NCBI GenBank assembly: GCA_017439675.1
Contig: JAFSIQ010000044.1
Coordinates: 1-64,000, forward strand
DNA: 64,000 bases
Source: Lachnospiraceae bacterium
Lineage (GTDB): Bacteria > Bacillota > Clostridia > Lachnospirales > Lachnospiraceae
Reading direction: 5' to 3'
Shown: positions 50,382 to 60,400 of the stretch, piece by piece
Layout of the letters: every line of letters begins with the position of its first letter
How positions within the stretch are numbered: the first letter of the stretch is position 1
Notes under the pieces: model-generated
The model's database searches: none
Seen by the model: only the letters and a program-made list of their open reading frames with translations
Told to the model about the DNA's origin: nothing
Position numbers and translations under genes: made by a program

Positions 50382-51360
50382 GGAGAACAAGATTAGAATT
50401 CGTGTGAACCAATTGTTTGGTTGGGGTGTGACAGGGTTTGTAGTCGTGATGCTTGGTGTTTTTCTAGTAGCGGGGACAACCTACGCTTCCTGGGTGGAAG
50501 AAGAAAATGGTATCAAATATCTACAGGAAGATGGTCAATATGCAGTGGGTTTTGAGGATATAGAGGAAAAACGATATTATTTTGATTCAGAAGGACATCT
50601 GGTAACTGGAAAGTTTTATGTAGAGAAAGAGGGTGCGTATTACTATTCGGATGAGACTGGAGCTTTGCAATATGGAGTTATTCAGACTGAAGAATATTTT
50701 TTTATCACAGATGAAATGGGAAGGATCAGAACGGGATTTGTGGAGCATGATGGAGCGCGATATTATTTCAATGGAATTGGAGAAGTAGTAACCGGTTGGT
50801 TTCAATACGAAGATGATTGGTATTATGCAGATTATACTGGTGTTGTACAGACAGGTTTTGTTACAGTGGACGGGTATCGATATTATCTAAATGAAATGGG
50901 TAAGCGAGTGGAGGATACTGTGCTTGAACTTGAAGGTGTGACGTATATCTTTAATTCAGATGGAAGTGTGGACGAGAATGCAACTATGCTGTATCCGGTA
51001 ATCGTTTATTTGAATGAAATCCGTAGTGAAAATGGATTGTCAGAGTTATCTTGGCATTCGGAGCTGACAACGTGTGCGATTTTGCGGTCTGCTCAGTTTG
51101 TAGATGGATTTTTGGTGGAGATGCCTATTGAGGATATACTGATAAATCGCGGTGTAATATGTAAGCGTGGATATGAGCTTGCTTATGGCGGAACCGAGGA
51201 CTATAATATAGACATGTTGTTACAGCATATGAAACAGGATACCAATTTGAGGGGAATTCTTTCGAATGCTGAGATATCTGATGTTGGACTCGGTATATAT
51301 GAGAAAGATAACATTTACTATTACAGCATCATTTTTGCGGAAGAAATTGCAGAGAAATGA
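50365..51360 (+). CDS. membrane-anchored cell-wall-binding-repeat protein with degenerate CAP-like domain
   Basis: A 331-aa protein with an N-terminal hydrophobic segment (about 17-38, WGVTGFVVVMLGVFLVAGTTYA) serving as signal or anchor, then about five glucan/choline-type wall-binding repeats (about 50-200; RYYFDSEGHLVTGKF, YYFNGIGEVVTGW, YYADYTGVVQTGF) and a C-terminal CAP/SCP-like domain (about 212-331; VIVYLNEIRSENGLSELSW). The CAP core lacks the His and the Glu-containing GE motif seen in its neighbour, so it looks degenerate. The start is uncertain: ATG 50365 lacks a good ribosome site, while AAGGAG (50380-50385) stands 6 nt before an in-frame ATT and 18 nt before GTG 50404. Confidence 0.7.
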   Translation: MKGIFKENKIRIRVNQLFGWGVTGFVVVMLGVFLVAGTTYASWVEEENGIKYLQEDGQYAVGFEDIEEKRYYFDSEGHLVTGKFYVEKEGAYYYSDETGALQYGVIQTEEYFFITDEMGRIRTGFVEHDGARYYFNGIGEVVTGWFQYEDDWYYADYTGVVQTGFVTVDGYRYYLNEMGKRVEDTVLELEGVTYIFNSDGSVDENATMLYPVIVYLNEIRSENGLSELSWHSELTTCAILRSAQFVDGFLVEMPIEDILINRGVICKRGYELAYGGTEDYNIDMLLQHMKQDTNLRGILSNAEISDVGLGIYEKDNIYYYSIIFAEEIAEK

Positions 51361-51438
51361 GAGGGAGTTGCAAAATCGGAATGGCGAGGATGTGATGTGT
51401 GATATGCAGATTTTAAAACTACGAAGGGAGAGTGGATT

Positions 51439-52371
51439 ATGAAAAACTTAAGAGATAAGAGATGGGGCATGAGAGGAAAGTTATGGTTTGTAATTTGTAT
51501 GTTGCTTTGTGCTTTTTGCTTAGCTCCTTCTATTACTGCGGAGGCAAAATGGGTTAAGGTGGGTGAAAACTATCGTTATACTACCAATGAAGCCGGAACA
51601 AAGTATTATAAGAATTGTTGGAAGAAAATCAATGGCAAGTATTACTATTTTAACAAAAGGGGATATCGGAAGACTGGATGGTTTAAGTATGACGGGAAGA
51701 AATATTACCTCAACAAAAAAGGTGTACGAGTTACTGGTATGAAAACCATCAAGAATAAGAAGTATTACTTTTCAAAAAAGGGAATTCTGATAACTGGTTG
51801 GATTAAGTATAAGAATCATTATTACTATGCTAATAATAAAGGTGTAATTATGACTGGCGTGCAGTCTATTGACCAGAAGATATATTACTTTGATAAAAGT
51901 GGTAAGCGAGTGGTAAATGCCAATGTTGTGATTGGGAATATGACTTATTATTTTGCAGCCAATGGTGTGTTACAATATACTGGAACAGAAATGGAGAAAG
52001 CAGTTAAGTATATTAATATTCAAAGGGTGCTAAACGGTTATGAACCTTTGACTTATTATATTAACTGTAATTTGTCTGCGGCTGCAGGATTACGAGCACA
52101 GGAGTTGAGTGTGTTGCAATCTCATACAAGACCAGATGGAACCAACTATAGTACGGTCATAGCGACCACCTATCCAGTTAATACCTATTGGAGTGGAGAA
52201 TGTGTCTCATGGGGAAAAGCAAAAAGTGGTGATACGGTGGCAGCAAATTGGATGGCAGATAATAATTCGAAGGTGTTATTGGCAAAGCAAGCAAATGCAA
52301 TTAGCATCGGTACATATACGGATGAAAAGGGTTGTGAGTACTGGGTGGCGCTTGTGGTGCAGGCAAAGTAA
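51439..52371 (+). CDS. secreted cell-wall-binding-repeat protein with CAP domain
   Basis: A 310-aa secreted protein: signal peptide (WFVICMLLCAFCLAPSITAEA), five wall-binding repeats rich in Lys and Tyr (about 35-180; KYYYFNKRGYRKTGWFKYDGKK) and a C-terminal CAP/SCP domain (about 185-310) with EKAVKYINIQRVLNG, the His-bearing LQSHTRPDG and the GECVSWG motif with conserved Glu. CAP domains of bacteria are of unclear catalytic role. It is a paralogue of the preceding gene with a much more basic repeat region. GAAGGGAGAG ribosome site, ATG 51439. Last gene of the ABC-CAP operon. Confidence 0.85.
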   Translation: MKNLRDKRWGMRGKLWFVICMLLCAFCLAPSITAEAKWVKVGENYRYTTNEAGTKYYKNCWKKINGKYYYFNKRGYRKTGWFKYDGKKYYLNKKGVRVTGMKTIKNKKYYFSKKGILITGWIKYKNHYYYANNKGVIMTGVQSIDQKIYYFDKSGKRVVNANVVIGNMTYYFAANGVLQYTGTEMEKAVKYINIQRVLNGYEPLTYYINCNLSAAAGLRAQELSVLQSHTRPDGTNYSTVIATTYPVNTYWSGECVSWGKAKSGDTVAANWMADNNSKVLLAKQANAISIGTYTDEKGCEYWVALVVQAK

Positions 52372-52436
52372 CAAGTGAGATACGCAGTCAAAGCGACTCT
52401 AAGCTGGAATACAACGCATTATAAATGAATAAAAGA

Positions 52437-52479
52437 AAAGGTTGTAACTTGTAAATGATACAGGTTGCAACCTTTTTTT
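52437..52479. terminator. bidirectional terminator between the CAP gene and aroC
   Basis: A 17-bp stem, AAAGGTTGTAACTTGTA (52437-52453) with 52459-52475 (two G-T pairs), 5-nt loop and seven Ts; A-rich on the other flank, so it may also end aroC. Confidence 0.85.
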
Positions 52480-52503
52480 GGGTTCTACAAATTGTCGCTT
52501 TGC

Positions 52504-53604
52504 TTATTGATAAAATTTCTTGATGCCAGCCATGGTGGCAGTCATGTTTTGTAACAGTGCATCTAAGATTGTAATGCCTGCCATAGCTTCAACTACAACG
52601 ACAGCTCTTGGTACAACAATTGGGTCGTGACGTCCTTGGATAGAGATTTCGATTTCTTCATTGGACTTGTTCACAGTGTTCTGCGTCTTCAAAATAGAAG
52701 GTGTTGCTTTAAAGGTTGCCCGCAAGACAATGTCAGAGCCATCACTCATTCCCCCAAGCACACCGCCAGCATGATTGCTAATCTTTGTGATATGGGAATT
52801 ATTTGTAAGAGTGAAACCGTCGTTGTTCTCAGAACCGACCATGGTGGAAACTGCAATACCATCGCCGATTTCTACACATTTTACTGCACCGATTGACATA
52901 AGTGCCTTTGCAAGGTTGGCATCTAATTTTTCAAATACAGTATCACCAAGTCCAGCAGGAACACCTTGAATTATAGCTTCCACACAACCGCCAACAGAGT
53001 CGTGTTCTTTTGTCATTTGTACAACATATTCGCCGGCTTTTGCTGCAGCATCTGCATCTGGCATGTATAGCTTGTTATTGAATATTTCGTCTTTGTCGAA
53101 TTTTTCATAATCAATGCTGATATTACCGATTGATTTGGTGTAGGTGGTAAATGTAATTCCTAATTGATTCAATATCTTGATGGCTACTGCACCGGCAGCA
53201 ACTCTTGCAATAGTTTCTCTTCCGGAGGAACGACCGCCACCACGGTAGTCTCGGAAGCCATACTTTGCGTCAAAGGTATAATCTGCATGTCCTGGGCGAT
53301 AGTAGCTTGCGATTTCGCTATAATCCTTTGATTGCTGTGTCTTGTTATAAACAATCATAGAAATTGGTGTGCCGGTTGTTTTTCCCTCGAATACACCAGA
53401 TAGAATTTCCACTGTATCGTCCTCTTTTCGTGGAGTAGAGTAGATGGACTGTCCAGGTTTTCTGCGATTCAAAAATGGTTGAATGTCCACTTCAGATAGT
53501 TCTAAGCCTGCTGGACAGCCGTCAACCACAACACCGATTGCCTTACCATGGGATTCGCCCCAGGTCGATATGCGAAATATATTTCCTAATATAGAGCCTG
53601 CCAT
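52504..53604 (-). CDS. aroC: chorismate synthase
   Basis: AroC (366 aa) converts EPSP to chorismate with reduced flavin. Signatures: GNIFRISTWGESHGKAIGVVVDGCPAG, the RRKPGQS segment, YRPGHADYTFDAKYGFRDYRGGGRSSGRET, GGVLGGMSDGSDI and GRHDPIVVPRAV. The full length and all three family signatures are present. Start at 53604 (reverse) with AGGAGAT upstream. It stands alone, apart from other aro genes. Confidence 0.97.
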   Translation of the reverse strand: MAGSILGNIFRISTWGESHGKAIGVVVDGCPAGLELSEVDIQPFLNRRKPGQSIYSTPRKEDDTVEILSGVFEGKTTGTPISMIVYNKTQQSKDYSEIASYYRPGHADYTFDAKYGFRDYRGGGRSSGRETIARVAAGAVAIKILNQLGITFTTYTKSIGNISIDYEKFDKDEIFNNKLYMPDADAAAKAGEYVVQMTKEHDSVGGCVEAIIQGVPAGLGDTVFEKLDANLAKALMSIGAVKCVEIGDGIAVSTMVGSENNDGFTLTNNSHITKISNHAGGVLGGMSDGSDIVLRATFKATPSILKTQNTVNKSNEEIEISIQGRHDPIVVPRAVVVVEAMAGITILDALLQNMTATMAGIKKFYQ

Positions 53605-53751
53605 AATAATATCTCCTGTCTTTGTAAATATAGGTTTGTTTCAACAAAATGTTATGTAATACTCTATGCCCTAATATAGCACAGATTTTTTGAAACAGAT
53701 ATATCATAACAGATATGAAGGGAAAAGAAAACCAAAAACTAAAAACGGTGG

Positions 53752-53780
53752 TTTACAAAGTGAAAAGTCTGTGTTAATAT
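53752..53780 (+). promoter_or_regulatory. rpsO promoter
   Basis: TTTACA (53752-53757), 17-bp spacer, TAATAT (53775-53780) with extended TGT. The leader of about 84 nt (to 53870) contains GTAAT/ATTAC arms (53835-53849 region) and may hold an S15 autoregulation site. Confidence 0.7.
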
Positions 53781-53870
53781 ACCAAGGTACGTTAACCGTT
53801 ACTCAGATTTAGGACACTCCGACCTTTACCTGGGTAATAGGCGATTACTATTTTTAAGGAGGATGTTGTT

Positions 53871-54137
53871 ATGGTAACAGCAGAGCAGAAGAAAGCTATT
53901 ATTGAGAAGTATGGTCGTGGAGCAAATGATACTGGTTCACCAGAGGTTCAGATTGCATTGCTCACAGCAAGAATCGTCGATTTGCAGGATCATTTTAAGG
54001 AGCATCCAAAGGATCATCATTCCAAGAGAGGTCTTCTTAAGTTAGTAGGTCAGAGAAGAAATATGTTGGCTTACTTGAAGAAGATTGATATCGAGCGTTA
54101 CAGAACTCTTATTGAGAGCTTAGGATTGCGTAAGTAA
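53871..54137 (+). CDS. rpsO: 30S ribosomal protein S15
   Basis: Ribosomal protein S15 (88 aa) binds the central domain of 16S rRNA early in 30S assembly. Motifs: [39 protein letters not shown], and ending SLGLRK. AAGGAGG ribosome site. In most Firmicutes pnp follows directly; here an 8.3-kb adhesin gene lies between. Confidence 0.98.
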   Translation: MVTAEQKKAIIEKYGRGANDTGSPEVQIALLTARIVDLQDHFKEHPKDHHSKRGLLKLVGQRRNMLAYLKKIDIERYRTLIESLGLRK

Positions 54138-54180
54138 TCGCATTCGATATGGAAGGGAAGATATCGTATCTTCCGAAATT

Positions 54181-54219
54181 ATGCACTTGATATGCAATGG
54201 CATATCAAGTGCATTTTTT
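54181..54219 (+). terminator. intrinsic terminator of rpsO
   Basis: A perfect 14-bp stem, ATGCACTTGATATG (54181-54194) with CATATCAAGTGCAT (54201-54214), then six Ts. A smaller hairpin GGAAGATA/TATCTTCC (54156-54174) precedes it. Confidence 0.92.
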
Positions 54220-54315
54220 GTATCTTGGTCAAGTTTTATATGAAAAAATATTTTTTGTGCGATACAACTTTCTTAAAAATTTCTTAATTTTTTTTCGACA
54301 TTTGTCCAAAATCAA

Positions 54316-54344
54316 TTGCAAATCCATTTGAAATTTACTATAAT
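54316..54344 (+). promoter_or_regulatory. promoter of the adhesin gene
   Basis: TTGCAA (54316-54321), 17-bp spacer, TATAAT (54339-54344), preceded by long A/T tracts. The leader is about 65 nt. Confidence 0.75.
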
Positions 54345-54415
54345 AAAATAGATTATGTAAAGTAGATGCTTACGATACACCATAAAATAGATATGTACAT
54401 TTGGAGGAAGAATTT

Positions 54416-57400
54416 ATGATGAGACTATTCGGAAGAAAAAGAAGCATTGCAATTATGATGATGATAATCATGTTGTTCACCTTAATACCAGTAGATTTGA
54501 ACTGGGCGGACACGGCGACTATGACAACTTTAGAAGAGAGTGCGGAGGATACCACTGAGCTTGTTACAGAAGTTGTCCGCGAAACAGAGATGGAGGATGA
54601 AGTTGAATCAGTGGTGAGTGTATCGGATGGAGAAATAGAAAGTACAACTACTGAAGCAGAGATGGATTTGGAAGAGAATGAGACTGTAATCACAGGGGAG
54701 ACAACAGAAGCGATTGCTGAGAATGCTACAGATAATCAGATTGCAAAGGAAACGCAACCTCTTACACCGTTGGTTGGAGAGAATCTAGATGCGCAAAAGG
54801 AGGATTCTTCTAATCTATTGCTGGATAATGATACCTTTAATTTGAATAGTCTTACATTGGAGGCTTCATATGTTGATGAGAACAACAAAACCCAGACGGT
54901 TGCCTTGGATTCAACAGATTATGTTGATATTCCAATGGATGCAGATATCTATATGTACTTCCGTTTTATGTTTAATGATGGTAATCAGATTGAAGTAGGA
55001 AAGGAATATACATATATAATTCCAGATGAGATTCGTGTAGATGTGAATACTGTGCATGATTTGTTGACTGAGAATAATACTTCAATTGGTACCGTACATA
55101 TTTCAGATGGCAAGTTAGTGTTTGTTTTTAATGACAACGTAAAGGATCAGGTCAATATTCCGTTCTTTGTGCAGTTTGATGGTGGTTTTTCGGCAGATTC
55201 AGAAGAGGAGATGGGAGAAAATGAGATTTCCTTCCCAACAGCAACCGGTTCTTTTGATTTTAAAGTTAACATTGAAGATTCTTATCAAGAAACAGAACCG
55301 ACAGAACCAGGAGAGTTAGGCGTCAGCAAGTCTGGTACGAAGACAACGGTGAATGTGAATGGAGTAGAAACACCAGTTATTCAGTGGAACGTAACGTTTG
55401 ATTTGAATGGCCGAGACACTTTGTCTGCTGACATTACTGATATGTTGCCGGATGGTCTTACCTATGCAAAGGTGGATGGATACCCAGCATTCTCTGGTGG
55501 TAGTGGAGCAGGAACAGTGACATCGCCTTCAGAAGATGGGGCCCAAACAGTATCCATTCGTGTAGATGGAATTGATACATATTATAGAACGAATGTAACT
55601 TTCTATACCTATTATGATGACAGTGTTTATGATGGGGTTACGTTGGATAATAATAATGGTGTAACTGTGAACAATACGGTTGCAGTTGATGAAGATGGTT
55701 CTACATCTAGTGTTACTGGTAGTGGTAGTGCATATCTTTCGCCAAAGGTACTTTCTAAAACAGGTGGAGAGCTTGGAAGTGATGGATATATTGAATGGAC
55801 TGTTGTGTTGAATCCAGAAGGATTAGATATTGGTGGAGCAACGTATACAGATACCTTTGGTGATTACCTGGGTTGGTCTGAGACGGAAAATGATTCAGGG
55901 GCTACAAGCAATGTGACTGTGAGACCTTCCGGAACTGGAATGGTTGAAACAACGAAAGATGGATTTACCTTTACAGCGAATTCGGGCGTTACAGATACAA
56001 TTACCCTTACTTACAAAACTCACGCAAGTAATCTTAGACAGGATTCTTATACGAACACGGGTACTTTGGTAGATGGTACGGATATCAATGCATCTGTAAC
56101 GGCATCTGTAGAAGGTCATACATGGCTTACAAAATCTAGTATTGGGGATTATAATCCAGTTACTAAACAGTTGACATGGCAGATTGTTGTGAATCCAGAG
56201 CACCGCAATATGAATGATGACGATGATACCACAGTGGATTCTGTAACCATTCAGGATGTCTTTAACATTGCAGGTAGAAATCAGAACAAAATGGAACTTG
56301 TCAGCATGGATGTTACTAAGGTTGAAGATGTAAGTGGTAATGATGTGACAAGCACGAAGACAATTGATACATCTAGTGCTTTGAATGGTATGATTGTCAT
56401 TCAGGATTTGGGAACCGATTCTGCGGTTGTTACGGTGGTAACGAGAGTGTTAGATGAGGCGAATGACTTATATGATTACCAATCGTGGGAAAGTAAGTGG
56501 AGTGATGGCGATTGGGTTTCTGCAATGAATCAGGCAAAGATTAATTGGAGAGGTAACACGGTTACAGCAGAAGCTACCAAGGGATTGCAATATAAAGTGC
56601 CCGATATTATTACCAAGAGTGGTAACATGTCAGGTGATGGTACAATTGATTGGAAAATCTATTATAAGTACCAGAATTTGGAACAGAAGTCAATTACTAT
56701 TTCAGATACATTTGCAGACCCAGAATTGGAATTTGTAGAGGGTTCTTTGTACTTGAGAGAAACTACTTGGCCAAATGCGACGGTTGAGATCACCCCTACT
56801 TTGACAGCGAATGGTTTTACATTTACCATCGATGAAACTTCTTCCACTGAATTGCAGAATTATTTGACAAAGGATTTTGAAGTTCATTACAAGACGAAAC
56901 AGACCGATTTAAATGATGCGGACGTGTCAAAAGATTATACCAATAGCGCGTCCACAACTGTAGTATACGAGGGTGACGTAACGGTTATTGATGGTGCAGA
57001 AGCCACAGTGACTGGTGAAGTAGGAGGAACTCTAGATAAGACCGCTGCTTATCAGAATGGTAAGGATTATGTAGATTGGACGGTTATGATTAATGAGGGT
57101 GGTTACACCTTAAATGCTACCAATCCAGTGATTCGTGATACATTGGCGGAATACTTTGACTATGTAGTTGGTTCTGCTAAACTCTATCTTGTAGATGGTG
57201 ATACTAAGACACCAGTTACGAATTTTACAGTGCAGGTTGTTAACAATGAAATGGTGGTTACGCTACCAGATATTGAAGATGAAACGTATGAGCTTACGTT
57301 CCAGACAAAGTTTAATGTGATTGCGTCGAAGTTAGCTGATGTTACAATTACCAATGAAGTTGCTTTTGAGGGGTCGGCATACAATAAGTCCGTTTCTTCC

Positions 57401-60400
57401 AATGAAGTTAAGAATGTAAGTTTCTCTTCTTCTTCTGCAGGTGCTTATTATGAGAAACAGTTGAGAATCATGAAGGTAAACTCTCAGGGAGAACCATTAG
57501 CAGGAGCAGTATTTGATTTGTACTATAATGGTACATATATCACCACTGTTACAACGGGTGCAGATGGTATTGCCAAGTTTAATGGTATTAATTCTTCTGC
57601 GGAAGGGTATACCTATACATTGAGAGAGACAACAGCCCCAGATGGCTATGTGAAACCAACACAAGATTACACTGTGGTAATTAAAGATACCGATTTGATT
57701 GCAGATGGTTCTGGTGTGCGTTATCACCTTGCGGAAATTGAAAATGTTGCAATTTCTCAGGAGAAGCAGATAAACTTTGGTATACACAAAACGGATGATA
57801 AGAATTTTGCTTTGGTGGGGGCAGGTTTTACTGTATATAGTGATGCAGCTTGTACTGATGCAATTGCCACTAAGGCAACAGGCGAAAATGGTATGGTGTC
57901 ATTTACTGTTACATATGACACAAGTACGGACACTGTATACTATGTTAAGGAGACAACTGTTCCAGATAGATTTAAGGAAAATGCGAGAACCTATGTAGTG
58001 ACAATTGAGTCTAATGGAAGGGTGACTTGTAAGGATGATTTGGGTACCTCAATTGATGTACTCACTTTGAATTCTGTTGCAAATGCATTTTCTGTCAAGA
58101 ATACAGAGGCTAAGGCGAAGTTAGTTCTAACAAAGAAGGATGTAGAGGACAATACTGTTGTGATACCTGGTGCAACCTATACCTTGTATCAGGATGCACA
58201 GTGTAGTGATCCTGTAGACAGCAAGACTTCTGATTCCAACGGCGAAATGACATTTGAAGGCTTGACGTTGGGACGTACTTATTACTACCGTGAAACAGAG
58301 GCACCAGATGGGTATTTGATAGATGAAACGGTACATTCCATTACAGTAGGAACAGGAACCGAACACGATGACATTACTGTCACTGCTGATGTGGAAGATG
58401 AAAGAGCAATTGGCTTGATTCGTGTAATTAAGACAGATGATACTGCCAAGGCAAATCGTTTGGCAGGAGTTACATTTCAGTTGTTTGAAGCAGATGGAAC
58501 AACACCATATTATATATTGGCTGATCCAAACGATTCTTTATCACAGGTTCAATACGAAGTGACAACAGATTCCAATGGTGAAGCAGTGTTTAAGGATTTG
58601 CCATTTGGCACATACGTGGTGAAGGAAAGTTCAGGACTAGAAGGATATATCGCAGACACATCTGGAAAGATTGTTGTTGTTGATGATGTGGATGGCAATG
58701 AAATAACAGTAATCAATGAACAGATTACCTTTAATTTGAAGGTTATCAAAACAGATGACAGTACACCGGCTAAAGCTCTAGAGGGTGTATTGTTCAATGT
58801 CCGTAATAAGGCAACAGGTGCGTTAGTAGCCACAGGTGAGACAGGTGTGGATGGTACGGTTACATTTGCCGATCTTCCATATGCGGATTATGTAGTGACA
58901 GAAGCAAAAGGACTTGTTGGATATACAGTTGCTGCAAGTCAGACCGTTACAACGACAGAGATTACGGCGGACGAAATTACAGTTGAAAAGACATTTGTTA
59001 ATACAAAACAGAATGCTTCAGTTCGATTTATGAAGCGTGCAAGTGATACGAATGAATATTTGGCAGGCGCAGAGTTTTCTGTTTATAACAGTAAGGGAGA
59101 ACTGGTAACGACGGTTACTTCTGCTGATGGAACAGGCGGAACCAATTTAGGTGAAGTTGTAATAGAAGGTTTGATTTATGATACTTACACAATTAAGGAA
59201 ACAAAAGCTCCGAACAAGTATCAGCTTAGCACTAAAGAATGGAAGGTTGAAGTTGAAGACAATATCGAATATACCATATTGTATGATGTGTATGATAGTA
59301 CTGGAAGTTCAATAATTGACAATGAGGCAATTCCAAGTTCTATTAATTATATGACTTTTGATGTTGTAAAGAGAGACGATACAACTGAAGAAAAGCCGCT
59401 ACAAGGAGCATTATTTGCACTGTATAAAACAATTGATGGCGTGCAGACAGAGCTTGCACAGGCGTATTCTGATGTAAATGGTAAGGTTCATTTTTATAAT
59501 ATTCCAGTTGGCGAGGATAATGGAAAAGAAGTTGTCTATACAATTAAGGAAATCAAAGCGCCATACGGCTATGTGTTGGATGAGACGAATGTAAATGAAT
59601 ACACTTGGGAAGAATTGCCGGGATTACAGATTGATGGCTCCTATGTGTATGGACACGAGGATATGAAAGAAGATAATGAATTCACTAATGTTCCTGTTTT
59701 GGCAACATATGAGAATACTCAGATTCTTGGTTCTATTCTTGTGAAAAAGACGGGTGGTTTGTCAAGTATTGTATTACAAGGAGCAGAGTTTACTTTGTAC
59801 AAGTATAATGCATTGACAAGTGCTTATGAGGAATATAAGTTATCTGATGGCTCTACCTATGTTGTGACAACGGATGCAAATGGCTTGGCGACCTTCAAAG
59901 ACTTACCATATGGTACTTACATGGTAAAAGAGACCAAGGCACCTAAGGGATATGTGTTAAATGTTGTGAACCAAAAGATGGTAACCATTGATAGCACAAA
60001 CTTCCCGGATAACGAATCCAGTGCGATTTCTATGGCATTTATCGATGCTGCAATTAATGTTTCTGTTAATAAGTTTGCAATCGGTGGTTCAACACAATTA
60101 GAAGGTGCAGTATTAGAGTTGTATGAAGAGGGCAACACTACAGATTGTCTTCAGACATGGACTACGACGAATAATGCACAGAAGCTTGATAATACTAAAT
60201 TAGAAATTGGTAAGACATATTACATCCATGAAAAGATAGCTCCAAATGGATACAAAATGTCAGAAGATGTGTATTTTACAATCAATAGTGATGGAACAAT
60301 TACATATAAGAGTGGAGTAAATGGTTCCATTAGTGGTAACAATGTTATCATGCGTGATGAGCCGCTTTCGCTTAGTGTAAAAAAGGATGGTTTAGATACC

